Shown here one piece after another: positions 53,788 through 63,059 of a stretch of DNA of 64,000 nucleotides. The DNA is taken from contig JAKQIY010000068.1 in assembly GCA_029561455.1 (NCBI GenBank), positions 248,001 to 312,000 on the forward strand, written 5' to 3'. The stretch's first letter is position 1. Every line of letters begins with the position of its first letter. A program made the position numbers and the translations under genes. Under the pieces are notes generated by a model. The model made no database searches. It saw only the letters and a program-made list of their open reading frames with translations, and was not told the DNA's origin. This DNA is from a bacterium (lineage in GTDB: Bacteria; Zhuqueibacterota; Zhuqueibacteria; Residuimicrobiales; Krinioviventaceae).

Positions 53788-53966
53788 AATCATATTCCTT
53801 TATATTCACATAGGTTTATGAATGAAAAAACTAATTATTTACATTTACTTTTGTCCAGGTAACTTTTACTTTTATCCAATCACGCCACTAGCAAATTCGG
53901 CAAGCGCCATGAAGTATTTTTCTATTTCCACTATAAATTATTTAACAATTTACGGTTAACAAATAT

Positions 53967-55436
53967 TTATTTTTTTCGTTCTGACTGGAATTTATTCAAC
54001 TGCCGGGTCCAATCAATTATTGTTTCGGTACAATCGCGAAATACATCACTGATATGCCTGATAATCGTTTCCGTCGTAAACATATTGGAAGGACGCAGGG
54101 CCAGGTAATTAATTTTCATTGGATTAGTTGGCAGGAAATCTCCGTACATACGCAACGTTTCAAAAGGCAGGCAATACCACAACCAGTAGTGACTGGAAAA
54201 ATTAACAAAATTGATATACAGCGAACTGACTGGAGCATTACTTTCAATATTCTTGAAAAAGATCTGCACAGCAATCGATTCGGTTGCAGTCAAGCCATTA
54301 TTGTGTTCACGAAGATATTTCTCATACTCCTGGTTTATAAAATAGGATAATATTTTGAGTTCAACAGGTTCAGTGCGGTATATTGTTATAAAGGGATGCG
54401 AAAAATCACGAATATATGAATCAATGCTTTTTAATAACCGCAGCCAGGTGTTTTCAAAACTGAAATTTTCTACCGGGACAGGAGCCTTGCGGATAAAAGT
54501 TCTCTTGTTATAAAAACTGGTTATCTCCTGAGGTGGAAGAGGAGCGGCGCTATCGCCGGCATCGGCTTCAGGAGCTGTGTCCGGCGTTGCTTGCATTTGA
54601 TTAACCGGATTATTAATAAACCTGTATTTGTAAGGCATCATATCAGAAGCCGGTTCTTTACCCGAATTGATACTTAAAATCATAGAATCGGGTAAATTAG
54701 CATTAAAAACGGGGGTTTGTTTTAATTTTCGCTTATAGGTCCATTCCATTACATTGTTTTGAACATAATCAACAATTTGATCGAGCGTCAGGTTCCTGTC
54801 GTTTAAACCAACGCCATTTTCCAAGGCATTATTCAGATAATAGCTAAAGATACCCTGTTTATATTCGGGAGATTCATTTGCATATTCATTTTGGGAACAA
54901 CTGCAAAATGTTGCATAACCGTTCTCTGAAGGCATAATTATATTCAGGAAATTTGCAGACATTCGTGAAATCAACTGCCGGCCTGGCGCAAAATGCGAAC
55001 GGCATATATCGTACAATTGTAACTTGAGCCTGGCGCGGGACATGCTTAATAATTTCATCAATTCACTCAAATCCACCGAAGTACTTAACAGGTAGTCCAG
55101 TTGCGTATCCTGAGCCAGAAGATAGGGCCGGTTAAAAATATCCACGCCATAACTGGCAATATACACTAAAACCAGGTCTTCAGCTTTTGATTCATTGGCA
55201 ATTTTATTAAAAACATTTAAAATATTCGTCCGCGTAGGAATTGTGAATAGAGCATTTTTTTCACCCGGAGGAGTGGCTAATAAATGGATTTTACTTTCAG
55301 AATAGCCGCACTTTTTTAATGCATTGTATAAACGCATGGCATCATTTGCGGCATTGGGCAAATTTTTTATATCATCCTGGTATTCTGAAATACCAATAAT
55401 TACAGTAAAGTGATTATGAAAATATACTTTATCCAC
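53967..55436 (-). CDS. Caspase-like (peptidase C14) protein lacking the catalytic His
   Basis: N-terminal caspase fold: IGISEYQDDIKNLPNAANDA at residues 15-34, then EDLVLVYIASYGVDI where the family has F-x-G-H-G; the catalytic His is Tyr96 (codon TAT). The catalytic Cys is kept as Cys145 in LYDICRSHF. The C-terminal ~250 residues have no recognised domain. The fold is clear, but with no His the protein is probably non-proteolytic, or uses another residue. No signal peptide, so it is cytoplasmic. It is followed by the TPR gene and preceded by a lone receiver gene. Confidence 0.83.
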   Translation of the reverse strand: MDKVYFHNHFTVIIGISEYQDDIKNLPNAANDAMRLYNALKKCGYSESKIHLLATPPGEKNALFTIPTRTNILNVFNKIANESKAEDLVLVYIASYGVDIFNRPYLLAQDTQLDYLLSTSVDLSELMKLLSMSRARLKLQLYDICRSHFAPGRQLISRMSANFLNIIMPSENGYATFCSCSQNEYANESPEYKQGIFSYYLNNALENGVGLNDRNLTLDQIVDYVQNNVMEWTYKRKLKQTPVFNANLPDSMILSINSGKEPASDMMPYKYRFINNPVNQMQATPDTAPEADAGDSAAPLPPQEITSFYNKRTFIRKAPVPVENFSFENTWLRLLKSIDSYIRDFSHPFITIYRTEPVELKILSYFINQEYEKYLREHNNGLTATESIAVQIFFKNIESNAPVSSLYINFVNFSSHYWLWYCLPFETLRMYGDFLPTNPMKINYLALRPSNMFTTETIIRHISDVFRDCTETIIDWTRQLNKFQSERKK

Positions 55437-55480
55437 GTATTCTTCTTAAAAAAATATTCTTTTACATATTTCCGGTTTAG

Positions 55481-55864
55481 TTATACCTTCTTCCACCACT
55501 CAATTTTCTCCAGGGCGTCTCTGGCAAGCTGCATTAATAAATTAAATTTAAACGGTTTGGGGAAATAGTAATCAAATCCGGATTCCATACATTTATTCTG
55601 GTTAAAAAGATCGGTATATCCGGTCATTGCCACTATATATGCTTGGGGTTTTAATCTTTTCATTTCAGAGCATATATCAAAACCACTCAAGCCCGGCAGC
55701 TTGACATCTAAAAAAACAATAACATAATCTTCATTTTTAAACAATTCAATTGCCTCTTCCCCGCTGCCGGCGCAGCGAACAAAAAAACCGGCATCCTTGA
55801 ATGTTAATTCCAGAATATCGCGTATCTGTTTTTCATCATCAACAACGAGTATTTGTTTTCTCAT
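55481..55864 (-). CDS. Stand-alone response-regulator receiver
   Basis: A 127-residue CheY-like receiver with acidic pair in VVDDEKQIRDI, the phospho-acceptor Asp in VFLDVKLPGLSG and Lys in PKPFKF. No output domain. It lies upstream of the caspase-like gene with a 44-base gap, and could be part of the same unit. Kinase partner is unknown. Confidence 0.9.
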   Translation of the reverse strand: MRKQILVVDDEKQIRDILELTFKDAGFFVRCAGSGEEAIELFKNEDYVIVFLDVKLPGLSGFDICSEMKRLKPQAYIVAMTGYTDLFNQNKCMESGFDYYFPKPFKFNLLMQLARDALEKIEWWKKV

Positions 55865-55985
55865 TATTAATATACCCTCATTCTGAATATTGTGAACTAG
55901 TTTTCAGGAATATAAGTATAACAATTTTTTCTTAAAATTCAAGCATAATTCCTTAAATTTGTATAAATAATGCAATTTTTAAATC

Positions 55986-56014
55986 TTGCAATTCATTTGA
56001 GCAATTATTATATT
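55986..56014 (+). promoter_or_regulatory. Candidate promoter for rnfB-nifU-like
   Basis: TTGCAA, 17-base spacer, TATATT, ending 37 bases before the rnfB ATG. Confidence 0.5.
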
Positions 56015-56051
56015 ATTAATAAATTTAGCAAGAGAGAAACCTGAGCAAAGT

Positions 56052-56891
56052 ATGGATCCTTTATTTATACCTTCGATAATAGCCCTTGGCGGCATGGGAT
56101 TGCTGTTTGGCGCCGGTCTGGCATTTGCCGCAAAAAAATTTGCCGTAGAAGTAGATCCACGAGTTGCGCAAATCATAGAAATTTTACCTGGCGCTAATTG
56201 TGGTTCATGCGGGCGCCCAGGTTGCAGCGCCTATGCCGAAGCCGTTTCCAGCGGCGCATTACCGCCCAACCGTTGTACACCGGGTGGTAAAAATGTTGCC
56301 GAACGAATTTCATCCATTCTGGGACTGGTCGGCGTTGAGATGGAAGAACCTAAAGTAGCAGTTGTTCAGTGCCAGGGCGGTAAAAATGAAGCCGTTGAAA
56401 AATATCTTTATGAAGGGATCCATGATTGCAATGCTGCCGTTTTAATCGGCGGCGGGCTGAAGGGCTGTCAATATGGCTGTCTGGGATTAGGCTCTTGCGT
56501 CAAAGCCTGTCCTTTTGATGCGATGTATATGAACGATAACGGTCTGCCGGTGGTAATTGAGGATAAATGCACAGCTTGTGGTATATGTGTATCCACCTGT
56601 CCCCGTGGCATTATGCGGCTCATCAGCCGGAATCAAAATGTCTTTTTGGGTTGTGTTTCCCAGGAAAAATTAAAAGCGGTAAAATCGGTATGTACAGTCG
56701 GTTGTTTTGCCTGTAAAATTTGTGTAACACCCAAAGTAACCCCATCGGAAGCAATTGTGATGGAAGGTAATTTACCTGTTATTAAAGATATTCAAAATAG
56801 TGAATTATACGAGGCCGTGAAAAAATGTCCGGCCGGTAGTTATGTGATTCGAGAAAAAAGTAAAATCCCTGTAGAACCTGAACAAGTATAA
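56052..56891 (+). CDS. rnfB: RnfB-like iron-sulfur electron-transfer protein
   Basis: An RnfB-family protein: one N-terminal membrane helix (about residues 7-28), the characteristic Fe-S cluster domain GANCGSCGRPGCSAYAEAV (about 48-66), and a ferredoxin pair of 4Fe-4S motifs (SCVKACPFDAM and CTACGICVSTCPRG), with further Cys motifs near the C-terminus. It normally works with RnfCDGEA in the ferredoxin:NAD+ ion pump. None of these lie in the window, so it may be an orphan form or may serve another reductase. Precedes a NifU-like gene by 13 bases. Confidence 0.88.
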   Translation: MDPLFIPSIIALGGMGLLFGAGLAFAAKKFAVEVDPRVAQIIEILPGANCGSCGRPGCSAYAEAVSSGALPPNRCTPGGKNVAERISSILGLVGVEMEEPKVAVVQCQGGKNEAVEKYLYEGIHDCNAAVLIGGGLKGCQYGCLGLGSCVKACPFDAMYMNDNGLPVVIEDKCTACGICVSTCPRGIMRLISRNQNVFLGCVSQEKLKAVKSVCTVGCFACKICVTPKVTPSEAIVMEGNLPVIKDIQNSELYEAVKKCPAGSYVIREKSKIPVEPEQV

Positions 56892-56904
56892 TAAAGGATA
56901 AAAA

Positions 56905-57135
56905 ATGGCTGAAGAGACCTATAATAAAGTAGCAAAGATCATAGATAGCATACGCCCGGCGCTGATAGCCGACGGCGGTAATGTTGAGTTGATTGATGTA
57001 GCAAATGGAATTGTAAAAGTTAAATTGCAGGGCGCGTGTGGCAGCTGCCCGATGGCACAAATGACCCTGAAAATGGGTATTGAAAGAGAAATTAAAAGAC
57101 ATTTGCCCGAGATCAAAGAAGTTGTATCGATATAA
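56905..57135 (+). CDS. NifU C-terminal-domain protein (Nfu-type scaffold)
   Basis: A 76-residue Fe-S scaffold: IRPALIADGGNVELIDV, CGSCPMAQMTLKMGIERE with the C-x2-C cluster site. It probably delivers 4Fe-4S clusters, perhaps to the RnfB-like protein encoded just before it. A terminator follows at 57157-57194. Confidence 0.92.
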   Translation: MAEETYNKVAKIIDSIRPALIADGGNVELIDVANGIVKVKLQGACGSCPMAQMTLKMGIEREIKRHLPEIKEVVSI

Positions 57136-57156
57136 AAATCAGGCTAAATAAAATTT

Positions 57157-57194
57157 AAAAAAAGGTAATCATGATTTTCTGGTTACCTTTTTTT
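57157..57194 (+). terminator. Bidirectional terminator after the NifU-like gene
   Basis: Stem AAAAGGTAA / TTACCTTTT with a run of T on the plus strand and a run of A before it. Confidence 0.85.
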
Positions 57195-57280
57195 ATAACT
57201 CGAAAGAATCATCAGAGGGGAGAAAAAATCCAGGTGTGATAAATTCTTTAAAACCTGCTCAATCTTTTATAGTCAGTCTG

Positions 57281-59188
57281 TTAATTTTCGACAACATCCT
57301 TCAGAGTCTTGCACAATTCAACTATCCGGTAAGGTTTGGCAATTACACCGGATATTCCATACTCTTTATAATTCGCCATGATCGGATCATTGGAATAACC
57401 GCTTGAAACAATAGCTTTGACTTGCGGATCAATCTCTTTTAATCGTTGCACAGTTTCTTTACCTCCCATACCACCGGGAACTGTGAGATCGAGTAATACC
57501 ACATCAAAGGGATTGCCGGCCTGCTTGGCGCCTTTATATTGTTCCAATACCACACTACCGTCGGTAGCCAATTCAATTTCGTAGCCTACACCTTTAAGAA
57601 TATCCCCTACCATTTGCAAAACTAGTTCTTCATCATCCATCACCAGAATTTTTCCGGCGCCCCGAAAAGCTTTTTCTTTTTCTTTTTCCGCCTCTTTTAC
57701 CTTTTCCTCAACAGCCGGTATATATATAATAAAAGTCGATCCTATACCCTGTTCCGATTCTACAGTAATAATGCCGCCATGTTTGCGAACAATTGAATAG
57801 GCAACGGATAAACCCAGACCACTGCCCTTTTGCTTGGTGGTAAAATAGGGATCAAATATTTTATTCAGTTTATCCGGCGGGATCCCGATTCCCTGGTCGA
57901 TAATCTCAATTTTAACATAATTTCCCGGTGTTAAAGAGCGAAGCGCCGAATCACCATCAATGCGGATATTTTCAGCATTGATAAAAATATCGCCGCCATC
58001 GGGCATTGCCTGATCGGCATTTAAAACAATATTGTTAATTACCTGGCTGATCTGGCCCTTGTCTACATTGACCGGATGCAGGTTAAAGGCAATATTAAAG
58101 AGACAACGTTCATTTGCGCCGCTCAGGGATAAATTGGCGGTTTCACGAATCAGGTCTTTTATATCGCACACTTTTTTAACCGGCTCGCCGCCTTTGGAAA
58201 ATGTCAGAAGTTGCTGGGTGAGAGTTGCCGCCAGGTCGGTACTTTTTTCAATATTTTCCAGGTATTTGGAAATATCCTTACCCTTTTCATAATTTAATTT
58301 AGCAAGCTGTGCATTACCTAAAATTACCGACAAACGGTTATTAAAATCATGAGCTATACCTCCGGCTAATAAACCAATGGATTCAATTTTCTGGTTTTTC
58401 TGAACGTCTTCTTCCATTTGTTTGCGCTGGGTAATATCACGAAACACTAAAACAATCCCGTTCACTTCACCCTTGGCGTCATTATGGATCGGCGCCCAGG
58501 TATCATCAATATGAATTTCATTGCCAAATTTGGAAATTAAAATTTTAGGATTATTATAATTAAAAACCGCATTGCGGCTGATGACGGAATTGATAGGACT
58601 AGTCAGGCGTTTACGGGTCACCCCGCAAATGATCGTAATAACGTCATCAATATGTTTTCCCCGCACTTCTTCCAAAGTCCAGCCGGTTAAAGCTTCGGCC
58701 ACCGGGTTTAAAAAAGTAATTTGCCCGGCTTTATTGGTACTGATCACCGCATCGCCAATACTTTTCAGGGTTGTCGAAAACCACGCTTCCCTATCGCGTA
58801 ATTTTTTTTCAATCTTGTATTTATATAAAGCCATCTCAATGGCGATCTGTAATTCTTTGGTTTCAAAGGGTTTTAAAATATAACCGTAGGGTTCGGTACG
58901 TTTAACTTTATCGAGGGTTTCCTTGTCCGAATAAGCGGTTACATAGACAACCGGTATATCGAATTTCAAACGCATAAAATCGGCAGTTTCAATACCGGTC
59001 ATTTTACCACCCAGCCGGATGTCCATCAACACCAGGTCGGGGCGGGTTTCACGGGCTTTTTTTAAAGCTTCTTCCCCGGAAAGGACAATATCAATAACAG
59101 TATATTGCAGTTTTCTTAAATTACGCCATAATAAATCGGCAAGTACCTGGTCGTCCTCTACGACCAATAAACTTTCTTTACCACTCAT
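57281..59188 (-). CDS. Hybrid sensor kinase: receiver-PAS-kinase-receiver
   Basis: A cytoplasmic hybrid kinase. Receiver 1 (Asp56 in VLMDIRLGG), a PAS domain (about 130-245; AWFSTTLKSIGDAVISTNKA), a HisKA domain with intact His in GGIAHDFNNRLSVILGNAQL (about residue 290), an HATPase domain (DQGIGIPPDKLNKIFDPYF, GSGLGLSVAYS) and a C-terminal receiver with LLDLTVPGG. I start at 59188 (MSGKESLL), with AGGGA ahead; 59206 has none. No membrane helix, so the signal is cytoplasmic. Target unknown. Confidence 0.93.
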   Translation of the reverse strand: MSGKESLLVVEDDQVLADLLWRNLRKLQYTVIDIVLSGEEALKKARETRPDLVLMDIRLGGKMTGIETADFMRLKFDIPVVYVTAYSDKETLDKVKRTEPYGYILKPFETKELQIAIEMALYKYKIEKKLRDREAWFSTTLKSIGDAVISTNKAGQITFLNPVAEALTGWTLEEVRGKHIDDVITIICGVTRKRLTSPINSVISRNAVFNYNNPKILISKFGNEIHIDDTWAPIHNDAKGEVNGIVLVFRDITQRKQMEEDVQKNQKIESIGLLAGGIAHDFNNRLSVILGNAQLAKLNYEKGKDISKYLENIEKSTDLAATLTQQLLTFSKGGEPVKKVCDIKDLIRETANLSLSGANERCLFNIAFNLHPVNVDKGQISQVINNIVLNADQAMPDGGDIFINAENIRIDGDSALRSLTPGNYVKIEIIDQGIGIPPDKLNKIFDPYFTTKQKGSGLGLSVAYSIVRKHGGIITVESEQGIGSTFIIYIPAVEEKVKEAEKEKEKAFRGAGKILVMDDEELVLQMVGDILKGVGYEIELATDGSVVLEQYKGAKQAGNPFDVVLLDLTVPGGMGGKETVQRLKEIDPQVKAIVSSGYSNDPIMANYKEYGISGVIAKPYRIVELCKTLKDVVEN

Positions 59189-59299
59189 CACGGTTCCCTT
59201 TTTCATTATGCATTTAATGCATAATTAGTATTGTATTGCCTGCAATTCCCAATGATTTTCAAATATATAATTTAAAATTTTTTTACATGAAAAAAAGGA

Positions 59300-60064
59300 C
59301 TATTTTACTTTTTCAAAAATTTTTTTCAATCCTTCCAATGTTAAAAACGGTTCCAGGGTATAACCTGAACCCAGTTTGTTTATTATCAATCTGGCCAGCC
59401 CACCGGTTAATACCACTTTAACTTCCTGACCCATTTCCTGGTTTATACGATTAATAAATCCTTTTACCATTTCTACAGTTCCGTACATCAAGCCGGATTG
59501 CATGCTGGTTTCGGTTGATTGACCGATAACGCTCTCCGGAAAATGCAATTCCACCCGCGGTAACTTGGCTGCCCGCTGATGCAGGATCATTGCCGACATT
59601 TCTATGCCGGGAGCGATGATACCGCCCAGGTATTCTCCATTTTTGGTTATTACATCAAAAGTGGTTGCAGTTCCTAAATCGACAATGACCAGCGGCCCGC
59701 CAAACTTTTCATAACCGGCAACGGCATTGCAAATGCGGTCGGCGCCAACATTGGCCGGATTATCATACATTATTTTTAAGCCGGTTTTTATCTTGCTGCT
59801 CACCACAACCGGTTCCAAGCCAAGATATTTTACAGCAACTTTTTCAAATGTTGCCGTGACATTGGGAACTACCGAGGATATTGAGACGCCCTTAACTGCC
59901 GATATATCATAGCCATGTTCACTGCAGATGTATTTCATGAGAATCCAGGTTTCATCTTCAGTTCTATCGATAGCGCTGGAAAGCCGCCAATGGACTACAA
60001 GTTCGTCCCCAACAAATACACCTGTAGCTATTTGTGTGTTCCCGATATCTATGGCTAATAACAT
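59300..60064 (-). CDS. coaX: Type III pantothenate kinase
   Basis: First step of CoA synthesis. Start LLAIDIGNTQIATGVF is the CoaX motif 1; later motifs include NVGADRICNAVAGYEKF and VDLGTATTFDVI. The length of 254 residues is normal. It is four bases after birA and likely the last gene of the unit that begins near 62216. Confidence 0.96.
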   Translation of the reverse strand: MLLAIDIGNTQIATGVFVGDELVVHWRLSSAIDRTEDETWILMKYICSEHGYDISAVKGVSISSVVPNVTATFEKVAVKYLGLEPVVVSSKIKTGLKIMYDNPANVGADRICNAVAGYEKFGGPLVIVDLGTATTFDVITKNGEYLGGIIAPGIEMSAMILHQRAAKLPRVELHFPESVIGQSTETSMQSGLMYGTVEMVKGFINRINQEMGQEVKVVLTGGLARLIINKLGSGYTLEPFLTLEGLKKIFEKVK

Positions 60065-60068
60065 TCAA

Positions 60069-60851
60069 TCACCGCAAGCTAAATTCATTAATATTTACAA
60101 GTTTTAAAACTTCATTTCCTGTATCTATAACCGCTGCTCCGGTTTCGGAAATACCCCTGAAAATCCCGTCAATCTGTCGATTACGGGCAAAAACAGTAAC
60201 TTTAGAATTGTAATGATAACATAACGAATTCCATTCACCGGCAATCTCTGTCTCCCAACGGGCCGGAAAATCATGCACTATTTCTGTTAATCGGAATAAA
60301 AACTTACACAAAAAAATTCGTTTATCAAAATGTTTTTTTTGTAAAATCGACAATGAAATGGCAGAATTTTGCAATTCAGCCAAATCATTTGTTTCCTGGC
60401 AGATATTTATACCATAACCGATAATAAAGTATTTGATCCGTTTGGCATAGCTGGCGCTTTCGCACAATATACCGGCCAGTTTTTTCCCCTGCACATAAAT
60501 ATCATTTGGCCATTTGACCCATGCCGGTACCTGATATTCATCACGTAAAAACCGGGCAAGCACTATCGCAGGTATATATGAATAGATCAGAGCTTGTTGT
60601 ACAGTGATGTGGGGGCGTAGCAAAATTGAAAAGGTCAATCCTTTACCGGCCGCATTATGCCATTTACGGCCATTGCGACCGCGGCCATGGGTTTGCTGTT
60701 CGGCACACACCACTGTTCCGGCAGCATATTCTTTTTCCGCCAGGTCTTTCAGGTAATCATTAGTTGAAGTTACTGAGTCAAGGTAGATAATATTAAATCC
60801 GGCCAGTTCTTCCGTATGTAAACTATTACAGCTTACTTTTTCAGTGTCCAT
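60069..60851 (-). CDS. birA: Biotin--[acetyl-CoA-carboxylase] ligase (BirA)
   Basis: Attaches biotin to carboxylases. Core motifs GRGRNGRKWHN and WVKWPNDIYVQGKKLAGIL are present. There is no N-terminal DNA-binding domain, so it is the monofunctional type. Length 260. It overlaps the xerD stop by 19 bases. Confidence 0.95.
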   Translation of the reverse strand: MDTEKVSCNSLHTEELAGFNIIYLDSVTSTNDYLKDLAEKEYAAGTVVCAEQQTHGRGRNGRKWHNAAGKGLTFSILLRPHITVQQALIYSYIPAIVLARFLRDEYQVPAWVKWPNDIYVQGKKLAGILCESASYAKRIKYFIIGYGINICQETNDLAELQNSAISLSILQKKHFDKRIFLCKFLFRLTEIVHDFPARWETEIAGEWNSLCYHYNSKVTVFARNRQIDGIFRGISETGAAVIDTGNEVLKLVNINEFSLR

Positions 60852-61756
60852 AACTTTCCCGATTCCAGGGGATGGAATGATTTGATGACCTCTTTCAACA
60901 TCGCTCTGTCCAGATGAGTATAGATCTGGGTAGTGATAATATCGGCATGACCAAGCATTTCCTGAACTGCGCGCAGATCCGCCCCGCCTTCCAGTAAATG
61001 CGTGGCAAAAGAATGGCGTAATGAGTGGGGACTAATGAACTTTTGAATACCGGCCAGCAAAGCATATTCCTTCAACAGTTTCCAAATACTTTGCCGGCTC
61101 AGTTTTTTTCCAAAACGGTTCAAAAAAACCCGGTCTCCGGATTTACCCAAAGCGGCCAGCGCTCTCCGGCTGGTTTGTTCATAGTTCCGCACCCATTTGA
61201 GTGCTGATTTACCAACCGGTACATAACGGATTTTATTTCCCTTGCCAAGTATCCGCACAAATTCATCATCCCAGATTATATCCGGTACTTTAAGGTTGAC
61301 CAGTTCCGAGACCCTGACGCCGGTGGCATACATAAATTCCAGGATGGCGCGATCACGAAGGCCCTTGTCGGTTGTAATATCCGGTTGCAAGATCAGCTTT
61401 TCAACATCTATCTGATCCAGCACTTCGGGTAATTTCATCCAGGGTTTGGGCACATTGATATTGGCGGTGGGATCGCTATCGGCAACACCTTCGCCCAGTA
61501 AAAAGCGGTGAAATGAGCGAACCGCCGAAAGATTGCGTGAAATTGAAGTTGAGGAAAGATGCAGATCGTGCAATAATTCGAGAAATGTTTCAATGTCCGG
61601 TTGTTTAATCGTATGAGGTGATGCGCCCCCCCGGTTTTGTAAAAAAAACAGATACCTTTCTATATCGCGCTCGTAGGCTTCAATAGTGTTCAGGGCTACC
61701 TGCCGCTCGATGCGCAGGTAATCGATATAGTTCTTGAAATGATCAAATAAATCCAT
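60833..61756 (-). CDS. xerD: Tyrosine recombinase XerC/XerD
   Basis: Site-specific recombinase that resolves chromosome dimers. Catalytic residues are seen in EFMYATGVRVSELVNL (Arg), LRHSFATHLLEGGADLRAVQ (His-x-x-Arg) and MLGHADIITTQIYTH (His and Tyr). The length of 307 residues is normal. XerC versus XerD cannot be decided from one copy. Surrounded by housekeeping genes, so a cellular Xer is more likely than a mobile-element integrase. Confidence 0.93.
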   Translation of the reverse strand: MDLFDHFKNYIDYLRIERQVALNTIEAYERDIERYLFFLQNRGGASPHTIKQPDIETFLELLHDLHLSSTSISRNLSAVRSFHRFLLGEGVADSDPTANINVPKPWMKLPEVLDQIDVEKLILQPDITTDKGLRDRAILEFMYATGVRVSELVNLKVPDIIWDDEFVRILGKGNKIRYVPVGKSALKWVRNYEQTSRRALAALGKSGDRVFLNRFGKKLSRQSIWKLLKEYALLAGIQKFISPHSLRHSFATHLLEGGADLRAVQEMLGHADIITTQIYTHLDRAMLKEVIKSFHPLESGKLWTLKK

Positions 61757-61775
61757 TACTATATGTAAAGCACTC

Positions 61776-62216
61776 TTACTTTTTTGTATCGGGAAGTATT
61801 TCTTCCGCTAACGACAAAGCCACACCCGACAGCATAATTTCCGGTCCCAGAGTTGTAAAATCTCCCGATAATATTTCTTTATCTACATTACAAAAAAGTG
61901 AACAACCGGCGCCTTTTTCAATAATTAAACCGGATAATTTTCCGCCGCATTCGCCGATAAACGTCACTTCGCCGAGTAACTCACTGACGACATAACCGGT
62001 GCAAAAATGCAATTGCAGATGAGCGCAGGGTGAATAGACGGAAATAAGGTTTCCGGTTTCCTTCCCTATCGGAATATCAGGATAGATCTCAAAGGATATA
62101 TGCATATCTGATTCATTATTGATCAAAACGAACCGGTAATTATTACCCTTGAATTTTGGTTCCGTTCCCAAAACCCGGGCAATTTTATCAATATCTTTCT
62201 GGGTAAATACTTTCAT
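61776..62216 (-). CDS. Uncharacterised 146-residue protein
   Basis: A soluble protein with predicted beta strands, conserved-looking Cys at FIGECGGKLS and GAGCSLFC, and an acidic C-terminus. I do not recognise a family. It starts the xerD-birA-coaX unit (gap of 19 bases to xerD), so it is probably co-transcribed. Confidence 0.7.
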   Translation of the reverse strand: MKVFTQKDIDKIARVLGTEPKFKGNNYRFVLINNESDMHISFEIYPDIPIGKETGNLISVYSPCAHLQLHFCTGYVVSELLGEVTFIGECGGKLSGLIIEKGAGCSLFCNVDKEILSGDFTTLGPEIMLSGVALSLAEEILPDTKK

Positions 62217-62375
62217 TTTAATCCTGAGGATTTTTTAATTTTTAATACCAAAATCTAGTCAACAATGTTTCAAGTAAAATAGTGAATTTAAAATAATTTA
62301 CAAATAGTTTATTTTAAAATAAAACGCATTTCCTTCGCTTTAGTTCTTTCTAATGTTTTAAAATCCAAACAACAG

Positions 62376-63059
62376 TTATTTACCTTTATTACGGATTGCT
62401 ATTGCTTTATTGGCAACATCACGTAATGTATATACTGCCGTTTCAATATCTTTAGTATTAAAAATAGCATTACCGGCTACCAGAACATTGGCGCCGGCTT
62501 CAACAACCAAAGGAGTTGTTTCTGCATCAATACCGCCGTCAACCTCGATATGATAATTTAAATTATTATTCAGTTTATACTGATAAAGCCAGTTTATTTT
62601 TTTTACCATCTCGGGAATAAATTTTTGGCCACCAAATCCCGGTTCAACGGTCATAACTAGTACCAAATCGACCATGTTCAGCACTGGTTCCAACAATGTA
62701 ACTGGTGTAGCCGGGTTAAGGGTAACACCGGCCTGAATACCCAATTCATGAATTTTTTCAATCACATTCCATAAATGAGGACAGGCTTCATAATGTACAG
62801 TGAGATTATTAACCCCGGCGGATACAAAGTCCTTGATATATCTGTCGGCATTTTCAATCATCAAATGGGCATCAAGCGGCAGTTGGGTCAGATTACGTAT
62901 ACCCTCAATGATCAAAGGGCCAAATGTAATATTGGGAACATAATGTCCGTCCATCACATCCAGATGAATCCAGTCGGCGCCGGCTTTTTCTACCAGGTTG
63001 ATCTGGTTTTTCAATTGTGAAAAATCGGCGCTCAAGACCGATGGAGCTATCTTTACCAT
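62376..63059 (-). CDS. rpe: Ribulose-phosphate 3-epimerase
   Basis: Interconverts ribulose 5-phosphate and xylulose 5-phosphate. IAPSVLSADFSQLKNQINLV, WIHLDVMDGHYVPNITFGP and MTVEPGFGGQKFIPEMVKKI are diagnostic. The length of 227 residues is normal. It overlaps the PASTA gene end by seven bases, in the common order rsmB-PASTA-rpe. Confidence 0.96.
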   Translation of the reverse strand: MVKIAPSVLSADFSQLKNQINLVEKAGADWIHLDVMDGHYVPNITFGPLIIEGIRNLTQLPLDAHLMIENADRYIKDFVSAGVNNLTVHYEACPHLWNVIEKIHELGIQAGVTLNPATPVTLLEPVLNMVDLVLVMTVEPGFGGQKFIPEMVKKINWLYQYKLNNNLNYHIEVDGGIDAETTPLVVEAGANVLVAGNAIFNTKDIETAVYTLRDVANKAIAIRNKGK

